32,774 bases of DNA from contig NZ_LMPT01000012.1 in assembly GCF_001424425.1 (NCBI RefSeq), positions 81,826 to 114,599 of the forward strand, read 5' to 3'. The notes under the pieces are model-generated. The model ran no database searches and was not told the origin of the DNA. It saw nothing but the letters and a program-made list of their open reading frames with translations. The translations under genes were made by a program, and so were the position numbers. This stretch comes from Acidovorax sp. Leaf191. Its GTDB lineage: Bacteria; Pseudomonadota; Gammaproteobacteria; Burkholderiales; Burkholderiaceae_C. Below, one piece after another: positions 7,285 to 14,886 of this stretch. Every line of letters begins with the position of its first letter. Position 1 is the stretch's first letter.

Positions 7285-8520
7285 ATGAAAACCCTTCGCC
7301 TTCGCCCTGGCAAAGAGCGCTCGCTCTTGCGCCGCCACCCCTGGATTTTTGAATCGGCCATCGCCAAAGGCGGCGCCGACAGCGGCGAGACCGTGCGCGT
7401 GGAGTCGCACGAGGGCCAGTTCCTGGCCTGGGCCGCGTTCAGCCCCAGCTCGCGCATCCGCGCACGGGTGTGGAGCTTCGACGAGGCGCAGCGCATCGAT
7501 GCTCCTTTTTTCATAGCTGCTTGCGCGCGCTCCATCATTGCCAGAGCCCGTTTTGATGTGCAAAGCGACGGTGTGCGCCTAGTGCACGGCGAGTCCGACG
7601 GCCTGCCGGGCCTCATCGTGGACCGCTATGGCGACACCCTGGTCGCGCAGTTCACCAGCGCCGGGACCGAGCGCTGGAAAGCCGTGATCGCCGATGCCCT
7701 GCTGCGCGAGACGGGCTTGGCCAAGCTGTATGAACGCTCGGACGCCAGCGTGCGCGCGCTCGAGGGCCTCGAGCCCGCCACCGGCTGGCTGCGCGGCGGC
7801 CCCACGGGTACGCCGGGCGACGGCGAAGGCCCCCCGCTCGAGCTCACCATCCACGAACACCAGTGGAATTTGACGCTGAACATCGCCGAAGGCCACAAGA
7901 CCGGCTTCTACCTGGACCAGCGCGACAGCCGCAAGCGCTTTGCCGACTACGCGCAGCGCCTGGGCTTCAAGGACGTGCTCAACTGCTTTTGCTACACCGG
8001 CGGCTTCAGCGTGGCCGCGCTCGCGGGCATGCGCGCCGGCGGCGCATCGGCGGACGGGCATGTGACGTCCATCGACTCGTCGGGCCCGGCCCTGGAGCGC
8101 GCCCGCGCCCATGTGGCGCTCAACGGGTTCGACCTGAACCACGCCAGCTTCATGGATGCGGACGTGAACGCCTCGCTGCGCCAGTTTCTCAAGGAAGGCC
8201 GGCGCTTCGACGCCATCGTGCTCGACCCGCCGAAGTTTGCGCCCACTGCGGCCCATGCCGAGCGCGCTGCACGCGCGTACAAGGACATCAACCGCCTGGC
8301 GCTGCAGTTGCTTTCGCCCGGCGGCGTGCTGTTCACCTTCTCGTGCTCGGGCGGCATCAGCGCAGACCTGTTCCACAAGATCGTCGCATCAGCGGGCGCC
8401 GATGCGGGCGTGGACGGCTTCATCCTGGAGCGTCTGGGCGGCGCGCCCGACCACCCGATGACCCTCGAATTCCCCGAAGGCGAGTACCTCAAGGGCCTGG
8501 TGGTGATGCGCAAGGGCTGA
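7285..8520 (+). CDS. rlmI: 23S rRNA m5C methyltransferase, RlmI family
   Basis: A 411-residue SAM-dependent methyltransferase of the RlmI/YccW family, which methylates C1962 of 23S rRNA in E. coli. An N-terminal PUA RNA-binding domain (residues 1-70, MKTLRLRPGKERSLLRRHPW) is followed by a linker and a Rossmann-fold domain with KTGFYLDQRDSR (205-216), the SAM loop NCFCYTGGFS (233-242), DPPKF (314-318) and FSCSGG with C354 as likely catalytic cysteine. A dispersed AT-cored element at 7501-7526 encodes APFFIAACA (residues 73-81) at the PUA-linker boundary. A GP-rich loop at about 170-184 looks like a lineage insertion. The related family assignment (class I rRNA methyltransferase) is certain; the exact cytosine is inferred. 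Confidence 0.92.
   Translation: MKTLRLRPGKERSLLRRHPWIFESAIAKGGADSGETVRVESHEGQFLAWAAFSPSSRIRARVWSFDEAQRIDAPFFIAACARSIIARARFDVQSDGVRLVHGESDGLPGLIVDRYGDTLVAQFTSAGTERWKAVIADALLRETGLAKLYERSDASVRALEGLEPATGWLRGGPTGTPGDGEGPPLELTIHEHQWNLTLNIAEGHKTGFYLDQRDSRKRFADYAQRLGFKDVLNCFCYTGGFSVAALAGMRAGGASADGHVTSIDSSGPALERARAHVALNGFDLNHASFMDADVNASLRQFLKEGRRFDAIVLDPPKFAPTAAHAERAARAYKDINRLALQLLSPGGVLFTFSCSGGISADLFHKIVASAGADAGVDGFILERLGGAPDHPMTLEFPEGEYLKGLVVMRKG
7501..7526 (+). repeat. Dispersed 26-bp AT-cored element, copy 2 (in rlmI)
   Basis: GCT, 11 bases (CCTTTTTTCAT), then AGCTGCTTGCGC. Similarity to the hslV-hslU copy may continue to about 7558 (AGAGCCCGTTTTGATG against AGCGGCTATTTTTG), which suggests an original unit of about 60 bp. 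It is in frame in rlmI (APFFIAACA). Confidence 0.75.
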
Positions 8521-8576
8521 ACGCGGCAAGGGCTTGACAGCGTCGGTACACTGAAAACAACCCCTTGCGCCACGCA

Positions 8577-8599
8577 CACCCGGCCCGCAGTGCCGGGTG
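8577..8599 (+). promoter_or_regulatory. Perfect 8-bp hairpin in the leader of the COG0523 gene
   Basis: CACCCGGC (8577-8584), loop CCGCAGT, GCCGGGTG (8592-8599). It lies 36-58 bp before the start codon of the His-rich GTPase gene. A possible -10 (TACACT, 8547-8552) would place it in the 5' leader. There is no T-run. It could end rlmI transcription or influence expression of the downstream gene; I recognise no known riboswitch. Confidence 0.4.
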
Positions 8600-8634
8600 C
8601 AGCGCATGGGTTCATCCCTTGAAGGACACACAAC

Positions 8635-9708
8635 ATGGCATTGATCCCCGTCACCATCCTCACCGGCTTCCTGGGCTCGGGCAAGACCACCTTGCTCAAG
8701 CGCCTGCTCTCCGAAGCCCACGGCCAGAAGATCGCCGTGATCGAGAACGAATTCGGCGAAGAGAACATCGACAACGACATCCTCGTGACCGAGTCCAAGG
8801 AGCAGATCGTTCAGATGAGCAACGGCTGCATCTGCTGCACCATCCGCGAAGACCTGCGCGAGACGCTGCAGCTGCTGGCCGCCAAGAAGCGCAAGAACCT
8901 GCTGGAGTTCGACCGCATCGTCATCGAGACCACCGGCGTGGCCGACCCCGGCCCCGTCGCGCAGACCTTCTTCATGGACGAGGAGATCGCCGAGACCTAC
9001 CTCATCGACTCCATCATCACGCTGGTGGACGCCAAGCACGCGCCCCAGCAGCTCAACGACCGCCAGGAAGCGCGCCGCCAGGTGGGCTTTGCCGACCAGA
9101 TCTTCTTGTCCAAGACCGATCTGGTCTCCCAGGAGGAGACCGACGCGCTGATCCATCGCTTGAAGCACATGAACCCCCGCGCACCCATCAAGGCCGTGCA
9201 TTTCGGCGAGGTGCCCTTGAAGGAAGTGCTGGACCTGCGGGGCTTCAACCTCAATGCCAAGCTCGATATCGACCCCGAGTTCCTCAAGGAAGAGGGCGAT
9301 GGTCATGACCAGGGCCATGACCACCACGACCATGACCACGAGCACGGCGAGCACTGCAGCCACCCCTCGCACCAGCACGACCATGGGCACGGCCACCACC
9401 ATCACCATGACGACGACGTGAAGAGTTTCGTCTTTCGCTCCGAGCGGCCGTTCGATCCGGCCAAGCTCGAGGATTTCCTGGGCGCCATCGTCAATATTTA
9501 CGGCCCGCGCATGCTGCGCTACAAAGGGGTGCTTAATATGAAGGGCACCGAGCGCAAGGTGATCTTCCAGGGTGTGCACCAGCTCATGGGCAGCGACCTG
9601 GGCCCCCAGTGGGCCGAGGGCGAGCAGCGTTTGAGCAAGATGGTCTTCATCGGCATCGACCTGCCCAAGGACATCTTTCTGCAAGGGCTGGAGCAAAGCC
9701 TCGTTTGA
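8635..9708 (+). CDS. COG0523 (CobW/ZNG1-type) metallochaperone GTPase
   Basis: A 357-residue G3E-family GTPase. Walker A is GFLGSGKTT (residues 11-19), followed by the family metal-binding motif CICC (C65, C67, C68), ETTGVADPGP as the Walker B region and SKTD (159-162) for guanine binding. Residues 224-258 are a His/Asp-rich linker with about 18 histidines, a probable zinc, cobalt or nickel store. The C-terminal CobW_C domain follows (FVFRSERPFDPAKLEDFL to the end). Family members load metal, usually zinc, into client proteins using GTP. No cobalamin genes are nearby, so a zinc chaperone is more likely than a role in B12 synthesis. I saw no Zur box. GAAGGA upstream serves as the ribosome binding site. 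Confidence 0.92.
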   Translation: MALIPVTILTGFLGSGKTTLLKRLLSEAHGQKIAVIENEFGEENIDNDILVTESKEQIVQMSNGCICCTIREDLRETLQLLAAKKRKNLLEFDRIVIETTGVADPGPVAQTFFMDEEIAETYLIDSIITLVDAKHAPQQLNDRQEARRQVGFADQIFLSKTDLVSQEETDALIHRLKHMNPRAPIKAVHFGEVPLKEVLDLRGFNLNAKLDIDPEFLKEEGDGHDQGHDHHDHDHEHGEHCSHPSHQHDHGHGHHHHHDDDVKSFVFRSERPFDPAKLEDFLGAIVNIYGPRMLRYKGVLNMKGTERKVIFQGVHQLMGSDLGPQWAEGEQRLSKMVFIGIDLPKDIFLQGLEQSLV

Positions 9709-9789
9709 TCCATTCGTAGGACGGGGCGCCGATCCCGGCCCGATTTGTGTTGTATCCGCAACGTTTCCGTTTGCGTCAGCCCAGGTCGA

Positions 9790-9795
9790 TACAAT
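9790..9795 (+). promoter_or_regulatory. Candidate -10 of the dksA promoter
   Basis: TACAAT within CGATACAATCG, with no good -35 at 16-18 bp (TTGCGT at 9771-9776 is only 13 bp away). A start near 9802 would give a leader of about 85 bases that can fold GGCTTG (9819-9824) with CAAGCC (9835-9840), or CCGC-GTTA-GCGG (9839-9850); the two stems share two bases and so would compete. Confidence 0.35.
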
Positions 9796-9886
9796 CGCGC
9801 CGCGGTAAAACCCCGGAAGGCTTGCCACCCGCCCCAAGCCGCGTTAGCGGTGCAAGGGCCCGCCCGTACAGCGAGGAGACCAGGAA

Positions 9887-10711
9887 GTGAAAGCCGATAC
9901 CAGCAAACCCAAGGCCGCCACCAAGGCAGCGAAGCCCGCCGCCGCGGCCCAGCGCCCTGCAGCCCCTGCTGCGACCAAGGCTGCTGCCAAAGCCGCTCCG
10001 GCCAAGACCGCCGCTGCCGTCCCCAAGGCGGCCGCGGCCAAGGTAGCCAGTCCCGCAGTGGCAGCACCGGCGCCCGTTGCCGCCGCACCCGCACAGCCGG
10101 GGGGGGTACCCGCGCGCACGACCCGGCCTTCTTCCCGATTGGCCCAATTGACCGTACCATCCATGGCACAGACAGTGGCTTCCACCGCTGCCAAAGCCAG
10201 TTATCTACATACCATGCCCACGACTGCGCAAGCGCACCCCACTTTCACGGCTGCCAAAAAAGACCCCAAGCTGGCGAACAACTGGAAGACCAAGTCCGCC
10301 GCCGAGCTGACGGATGCCGAAGTCATGGCGATGCCGGACAGCGAGTACATGAACGACAAGCAGATGGCGTTCTTCCGCCTGAAGCTCGTTCAGCTCAAGC
10401 AGGACATCCACAACAGCGCTGGCGAGACCACCGAGCACCTGCGTGAAGACACCGTGGTGGTGCCCGACCCGGCCGACCGCGCGACCATCGAAGAAGAGCA
10501 CGCCCTCGAGCTGCGCACCCGCGACCGCGAGCGCAAGCTGCTCAAGAAGATCGAGCAATCCATCGCCCGCATCGACGCTGGCGACTACGGCTATTGCGAC
10601 GAAACCGGCGAGCCCATCGGCGTCGGCCGCCTGATCGCACGCCCCACCGCCACGCTGTCGCTGGAGGCGCAGCAGCGCCGCGAACTCAAGCAGAAGATGT
10701 TCGGGGACTGA
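9887..10711 (+). CDS. dksA: RNA polymerase-binding factor DksA, Ala/Lys-rich N-terminal extension
   Basis: A 274-residue DksA. The C-terminal 150 residues carry the coiled coil with tip motif DPADRA (D194, D197, A199), matching the DxxDxA that enters the RNA polymerase secondary channel with ppGpp. A degenerate zinc-finger region follows, YGYCDETGEPIG (C237) to RPTATLSLEAQ. Only one of the four zinc cysteines remains, so this is a Cys-deficient DksA unlikely to bind zinc in the usual way. Residues 1-100 are an Ala/Lys/Pro-rich tail like histone H1-type tails and are absent from E. coli DksA. GTG 9887 is supported by GAGGAG at 9873-9878; internal ATGs (10163, 10214) would give a more standard length and cannot be excluded. 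Confidence 0.9.
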   Translation: MKADTSKPKAATKAAKPAAAAQRPAAPAATKAAAKAAPAKTAAAVPKAAAAKVASPAVAAPAPVAAAPAQPGGVPARTTRPSSRLAQLTVPSMAQTVASTAAKASYLHTMPTTAQAHPTFTAAKKDPKLANNWKTKSAAELTDAEVMAMPDSEYMNDKQMAFFRLKLVQLKQDIHNSAGETTEHLREDTVVVPDPADRATIEEEHALELRTRDRERKLLKKIEQSIARIDAGDYGYCDETGEPIGVGRLIARPTATLSLEAQQRRELKQKMFGD

Positions 10712-10771
10712 TCGGGCGCTGGCCTGACGCTGATCATCGCTGCGCAATCTCTGTACCGGTACCCCTGAGTC

Positions 10772-12520
10772 ATGAGCAAGGAAGAAACCACCCCCGGCGG
10801 CCTGCTATCGAAGGTGGTTCGGTTCGTGAAGAATCCCACGGTCAACTGGACGGAGCTCGACTCCATCCAGGACGATCGGGAAAGCCAGTACAGCAAGCAG
10901 ATGCTCAAGGAGATGATCGAGCGCAAGCGCCGCAACGACTTCGTGCGGCGCCGCGAGTTCGATCAGCTGCGCAAGCTGCGCCAGCGCGAGGTGCTCCAGG
11001 GGCACCGCACGGAAGACCCCACCGCACGGCCCTCGTTCTTTCAGAGCAGCATGGCCTCGCCCGACGAGCGCGCCGTCACGCTCAAGAAGATCGACGAGAT
11101 CGAAGCGCAGATGTCGCAGCAGTGGTGGAAGAGCAAGCAAGGCGCTGACGCTCCCACCCAGCCCGGCGTGATGCCCGAGTCGGGGGGCGAGACCGCCGAC
11201 TCCGCGCACTCCCGGGCCTATGCACCCACCGCGCCGGGCAGCTTGCCCGCCCACCTGGAGACCAAGCCCGCCGTGCAGCCGCTGTTCGCAGACGACAGCA
11301 TGGCCGTGGGTCGATTTGGAAGCATGGACGCGCAGATGGGTGGAAGCCCGGGCCCGCAGGAGGCATCCTTCAGCCCTGATGCGACCGCCGCTGCCACGCC
11401 AGCGCCGGCACCTGAACCGGAGGAATTTGTGCACGAACCCGATCTGGAAGAAGCCGCCATCCGGTTTGCCAATGGCGACCACGCCGGTGCAGAGGCGGGC
11501 CTCATGGATGTGCTGGCGCAGCACCGCGGGGATGCGCCTGCCGAGCAGCAGGAAATCTGGATGACGCTGTTCGACCTGTACCGCGCGACAGGGCAGCACG
11601 ACCGCTTCGAGACCCTGGCCATCGACTACGCCGCGCAGTACAGCCGGTCGGCGCCGCTGTGGTTCTCGATCCCTGAGCAGTTGGGCATGGCACCCGCGTC
11701 GCCGGCGGCAGCCACTGCGGCGCCCGGCCTGCCGGCGCGCAAGGATTTCAGCTGGAATGCGCCAGCCGCGCTGGGCGTGTCGTCCGTGGCGGCCTTGCAG
11801 GCATCGCTCGCGCGGTCTGCATCGCCGTGGACCTTGTCGTGGTCCCGCATCGTCTCCATCGACGACGCTGCCGTGCCGCTGCTGGCCGACCAGTTCAGCC
11901 TGTGGGCGGAGCGCGACGGCCAGCTGGTGTTTTCCGGTGTCGAAAAACTCAACGCCCTGCTGGACGCCAAGACCCAGTCGGGCGACCGAGCCACCAGCCC
12001 CGAATGGTGGCGCCTGCGCATGGCGGCGTTGCGGCTCATGGGCAAGCCCGACGAGTTCGAGCTGGTCGCGCTCGACTACTGCGTGACCTACGAAGTCTCG
12101 CCCCCGTCCTGGGTGTCGCCGCGCTGCGGTTACTCGGACAACGAGGGCGGGTCGTCGGGCGCCGCGCCGCTGGCGGCGGATAGCGACTTTGCAGCGTCGG
12201 ACCTGGCGGGAGACCTCTCGGCACCTGCGCCGCTCGACAGCGCACCGGTCGCCGCGCTCACCGGCCATATCGAGGGTGATGCGGCGCCGCTGCTGGAGCC
12301 CTTCCAGGCATTGATGAAGCCCGGTGCGCCATTCACCATCTCGTGCGACAAGCTCATCCGGATGGATTTCGCGGCGGCGGGCTCGGTGCTCAACTGGGCG
12401 GCCGAGCAGCAGGGCCTGGGCCATGTGGTGCAGTTCCACAACCTGCAGCGCCTGGTGGCGATCTTCTTCAACGTGATCGGCGTGAACGAGCACGCCTGGG
12501 TGATCCCCCGCAAGAACTGA
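10772..12520 (+). CDS. Large modular protein with two helical modules and two STAS-like domains
   Basis: A 582-residue soluble protein with no signal peptide or membrane segment; I do not recognise a named family. Residues 1-120 are charged and helical (KQMLKEMIERKRRNDFVRRR region). Residues 121-220 are Pro/Ala-rich linker. A module at 260-298 (EIWMTLFDLY, FETLAIDYAAQY, APLWF) is repeated at 410-447 (EWWRLRMAAL, FELVALDYCVTY, PPSWV). Residues about 335-400 and 495-580 each look like a STAS-type alpha/beta domain (for example ISCDKLIRMDFAAAGSVLNW, then VVQFHNLQRLVAIF), with the polar position where anti-anti-sigma factors carry Ser. It follows dksA by 60 bp across a GTACCGGTAC palindrome and has no clear ribosome binding site. 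The domain reading is by eye and tentative. Confidence 0.75.
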   Translation: MSKEETTPGGLLSKVVRFVKNPTVNWTELDSIQDDRESQYSKQMLKEMIERKRRNDFVRRREFDQLRKLRQREVLQGHRTEDPTARPSFFQSSMASPDERAVTLKKIDEIEAQMSQQWWKSKQGADAPTQPGVMPESGGETADSAHSRAYAPTAPGSLPAHLETKPAVQPLFADDSMAVGRFGSMDAQMGGSPGPQEASFSPDATAAATPAPAPEPEEFVHEPDLEEAAIRFANGDHAGAEAGLMDVLAQHRGDAPAEQQEIWMTLFDLYRATGQHDRFETLAIDYAAQYSRSAPLWFSIPEQLGMAPASPAAATAAPGLPARKDFSWNAPAALGVSSVAALQASLARSASPWTLSWSRIVSIDDAAVPLLADQFSLWAERDGQLVFSGVEKLNALLDAKTQSGDRATSPEWWRLRMAALRLMGKPDEFELVALDYCVTYEVSPPSWVSPRCGYSDNEGGSSGAAPLAADSDFAASDLAGDLSAPAPLDSAPVAALTGHIEGDAAPLLEPFQALMKPGAPFTISCDKLIRMDFAAAGSVLNWAAEQQGLGHVVQFHNLQRLVAIFFNVIGVNEHAWVIPRKN

Positions 12521-12587
12521 TCCGCACGGCGTCGCGCTGGGCGCGCGGCGCAGCGTGTTGTGACGTTGCGTTGCGGATGCATGCAGT

Positions 12588-12604
12588 GCGATCGTTGAGA
12601 TCGC
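12588..12604 (+). terminator. Short hairpin in the gap before hslV
   Basis: GCGATC (12588-12593), loop GTTGA, GATCGC (12599-12604): a perfect 6-bp stem 68 bp after the stop of the modular protein gene. No T-run follows. It may mark the end of the upstream transcript. The rest of 12521-12688 is GC-rich and shows nothing else I can name. Confidence 0.25.
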
Positions 12605-12688
12605 CGCAGGGCTTTGTCGGGGTTGCTGGCACTGGATGCTGGTCCTGCATGGGCCGGCGCTGGGCCACGGCGGCTGTGCCTCGCGGCG

Positions 12689-12716
12689 CTTGAAAGCCGC
12701 GCCCGCGCCCCCATGT
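12689..12716 (+). promoter_or_regulatory. Sigma-32 (RpoH) heat-shock promoter of hslV-hslU
   Basis: CTTGAAA (12689-12695) and CCCCATGT (12709-12716) match the sigma-32 consensus CTTGAAA / CCCCATNT, with 13 bp between. hslVU is a classic sigma-32 operon. Initiation about 7 bp downstream (12722-12724) falls 2-4 bp before the hslV ATG at 12726, and no Shine-Dalgarno sequence is present, so the heat-shock mRNA would be nearly leaderless. Confidence 0.8.
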
Positions 12717-12725
12717 GCGGCAGCT

Positions 12726-13289
12726 ATGGATTCTTCTCAAAACACCCCGGTGTTCCACGGCACCACCATCCTGAGCGTGCGGCGCCAGACCCCTGACGGC
12801 ATCCAGGTCGCGATCGGCGGCGACGGCCAGGTCACCCTGGGCAACATCGTGGTCAAGGGCACGGCACGCAAGGTGCGCAAGCTCTATCACGGCAAGGTGC
12901 TCGCGGGCTTTGCCGGTGCCACGGCCGATGCGTTCACCCTGTTCGAGCGCTTCGAGGCCAAGCTCGAAAAGCACCAGGGCCACCTGACGCGCGCGGCCAT
13001 CGAGCTCACCAAGGACTGGCGCACCGACCGCGTGCTGCGCCGCCTGGAGGCCATGCTGGCGGTGGCCGACGCCAGTGCCTCGCTCATCATCACCGGCAAC
13101 GGCGACGTGCTGGAGCCCGAGCAGGGCATCGTGGCCATCGGCTCCGGCGGCGCGTATGCGCATTCGGCCGCCAAGGCGCTGCTCAACCACACCGACCTGT
13201 CGGCCCAGGACATCGTCAAGAAGTCGCTGGAGATCGCGGGCGAGCTGTGCATCTACACCAACATGAACCACACCATCGAGACGCTGTGA
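12726..13289 (+). CDS. hslV: HslV (ClpQ) peptidase subunit of the HslUV protease
   Basis: A 187-residue N-terminal nucleophile threonine peptidase, the proteasome-like chamber of the HslUV protease. The catalytic residue is T13, the first Thr of [10 protein letters not shown], exposed after removal of a 12-residue propeptide ([12 protein letters not shown]). In E. coli only Met is removed. Other family blocks are [13 protein letters not shown] (with the conserved Gly-Asp), [20 protein letters not shown] and [15 protein letters not shown]. The start is the only ATG compatible with this N-terminus. The gene is followed by hslU after a 97-bp gap holding a dispersed element. Heat-shock control is indicated by the sigma-32 promoter directly upstream. 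Confidence 0.97.
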   Translation: MDSSQNTPVFHGTTILSVRRQTPDGIQVAIGGDGQVTLGNIVVKGTARKVRKLYHGKVLAGFAGATADAFTLFERFEAKLEKHQGHLTRAAIELTKDWRTDRVLRRLEAMLAVADASASLIITGNGDVLEPEQGIVAIGSGGAYAHSAAKALLNHTDLSAQDIVKKSLEIAGELCIYTNMNHTIETL

Positions 13290-13304
13290 GCGTTGATGGC
13301 GGTT

Positions 13305-13330
13305 GCTCTTAATTCGATAGCTGCTTGCGC
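13305..13330 (+). repeat. Dispersed 26-bp AT-cored element, copy 3 (hslV-hslU gap)
   Basis: GCT, 11 bases (CTTAATTCGAT), then AGCTGCTTGCGC. This is the only copy outside a gene and seems the least altered: similarity to the murG and rlmI copies appears to continue to about 13360 (TTGTCCAGAAAGCGGTAGCG, then GCTATTTTTG). The GCGCTT/AAGCG arms could form a hairpin. It occupies most of the 97-bp gap. Confidence 0.8.
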
Positions 13331-13386
13331 TTGTCCAGAAAGCGGTAGCGGCTATTTTTGCTCAGAACTTTGAAGGCAGGCCCCGC

Positions 13387-14712
13387 ATGTCCTCCATGAC
13401 CCCCCAGGAAATAGTCTCCGAACTCGACCACCACATCGTGGGCCAGGCCAGCGCCAAGCGCGCGGTGGCCATCGCGCTGCGCAACCGCTGGCGCCGCCAG
13501 CAGGTCGAAGGCAGCCTGCGCCACGAGATCACGCCCAAGAACATCCTCATGATCGGCCCCACGGGCGTGGGCAAGACCGAGATCGCGCGCCGCCTTGCCA
13601 GGCTGGCCGATGCGCCTTTCATCAAGGTCGAGGCCACCAAGTTCACCGAGGTGGGCTACGTGGGCAAGGACGTCGATTCCATCATCCGCGACCTGGCCGA
13701 GATGGCCGTCAAGCAGACGCGCGAGACCGAGACCAAAAAGGTGCGCGACCGCGCTGTCGACGCTGCCGAAGAGCGCATCCTCGACGTGCTGATCCCGCCC
13801 GCCCGCGCCGCTGTCGGCACCGAGCCAGCCGCCGACAACACCGCGCGGCAGGTGTTCCGCAAGAAGCTGCGCGAAGGCGCGCTCGACGACAAGGAGATCG
13901 AGATCGACGTGGCCGAGAACCGGCAGCCGCTCGAGATCATGGGCCCCCAGGGCATGGAAGAGATGACCGAGCAACTGCGCGGCATGTTCAGCTCCATGGG
14001 CCAGGACAAGCGCAAGACCCGCAAGCTCAAGATCGCCGAGGCGCTCAAGCTGCTGACCGACGAAGAGGCCGGCAAGCTCGTCAACGAGGAAGAGATCAAG
14101 GCCCGCGCGGTGGCCAATGCCGAGCAGAACGGCATCGTGTTCATCGACGAGATCGACAAGGTGGCCACCCGCCAGGAAACCAGCGGCGCCGACGTGTCGC
14201 GCCAGGGCGTGCAGCGCGACCTGCTGCCGCTGGTGGAGGGCACCACCGTGACCACCAAGTACGGGATGATCAAGACCGACCACATCCTGTTCATCGCCTC
14301 CGGCGCATTCCACCTGTCCAAGCCCAGCGATCTGATTCCCGAGTTGCAGGGCCGCTTTCCGATCCGCGTCGAGCTGGAGTCGCTGTCGGTCCAGGACTTC
14401 GAGGCCATCCTCACGCAGACCCATGCATCACTGGTCAAGCAGTACCAGGCGCTGCTGGCCACCGAAGGCGTCACGCTCGAATTCGCGCCCGAAGGCATCA
14501 CGCGCCTGGCGCACATCGCTTTCGAAGTGAACGAGCGCACCGAGAACATCGGCGCCCGCCGCCTGGCCACAGTGATGGAGCGGCTGCTGGACGAGGTGAG
14601 CTTCGACGCCACGAAGCTGTCGGGCCAGACGATCACCGTCGACGCGGCCTATGTGGACACCCGCCTGCAGACCCTGAGCCAGGACGAGGACCTGTCGCGC
14701 TACATCCTGTGA
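13387..14712 (+). CDS. hslU: HslU (ClpY) AAA+ ATPase of the HslUV protease
   Basis: A 441-residue AAA+ unfoldase that recognises, unfolds and threads substrates into HslV. Walker A is GPTGVGKT (57-64), the pore loop GYVG (90-93), and Walker B IVFIDEID (250-257). The I-domain insertion lies between about 110 and 240 (charged, [20 protein letters not shown] region). The sensor-2 arginine region is [15 protein letters not shown], and the C-terminal DLSRYIL tail inserts into HslV to activate it. The start ATG at 13387 is followed by a second in-frame ATG at 13396; relatives begin with MTPQEIV-like sequence, so the second is possible. The gene is probably co-transcribed with hslV from the sigma-32 promoter. 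Confidence 0.97.
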   Translation: MSSMTPQEIVSELDHHIVGQASAKRAVAIALRNRWRRQQVEGSLRHEITPKNILMIGPTGVGKTEIARRLARLADAPFIKVEATKFTEVGYVGKDVDSIIRDLAEMAVKQTRETETKKVRDRAVDAAEERILDVLIPPARAAVGTEPAADNTARQVFRKKLREGALDDKEIEIDVAENRQPLEIMGPQGMEEMTEQLRGMFSSMGQDKRKTRKLKIAEALKLLTDEEAGKLVNEEEIKARAVANAEQNGIVFIDEIDKVATRQETSGADVSRQGVQRDLLPLVEGTTVTTKYGMIKTDHILFIASGAFHLSKPSDLIPELQGRFPIRVELESLSVQDFEAILTQTHASLVKQYQALLATEGVTLEFAPEGITRLAHIAFEVNERTENIGARRLATVMERLLDEVSFDATKLSGQTITVDAAYVDTRLQTLSQDEDLSRYIL

Positions 14713-14777
14713 CGACACGGCAGAACCGGGCCGGGCTTGAGAGGTCACTTTCATAGCCCGCCGTAAGTTCTTATTTT

Positions 14778-14828
14778 TCAACGACTTTTAGCGTTCCGGT
14801 GGCTGCAGAGTCGCGTCTAAGTCGTTGA
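14778..14828. promoter_or_regulatory. Widely spaced 10-bp inverted repeat upstream of mraZ
   Basis: TCAACGACTT (14778-14787) and AAGTCGTTGA (14819-14828) are perfect inverse complements, 31 bp apart with a 41-bp centre spacing (about four helical turns). The pair lies in unusually AT-rich DNA between hslU and the mraZ promoter. It could be two half-sites for a DNA-looping regulator or a long-loop hairpin. No regulator is recognised. Confidence 0.45.
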
Positions 14829-14858
14829 TTTCATTACAAAAGTTTGGTGGACGCCCTC

Positions 14859-14886
14859 TTGTTCGGCGTGCTTTTCCTGCTACAGT
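14859..14886 (+). promoter_or_regulatory. Promoter of mraZ and the dcw cluster
   Basis: TTGTTC (14859-14864), 16 bp, then TACAGT (14881-14886), preceded by TGC, giving an extended -10. Initiation is predicted near 14893, a leader of about 84 bases before the mraZ GTG. The -10 box overlaps the first of four AGTG repeats, as expected for MraZ autorepression. Confidence 0.6.

Noticed and set aside
8534..8552. TTGACA/TACACT promoter for the COG0523 gene
   Set aside because: Only 7 bp separate the two boxes, too few for a sigma-70 promoter; TACACT alone may still be a -10.
9790..9886. Known riboswitch in the dksA leader
   Set aside because: Two small stems are possible, but no conserved riboswitch core was recognised.
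10600..10711. Frameshift in the DksA zinc finger explaining the missing cysteines
   Set aside because: The region reads cleanly to the normal C-terminus (RRELKQKMFGD), and the substituted residues fit the known Cys-deficient class.
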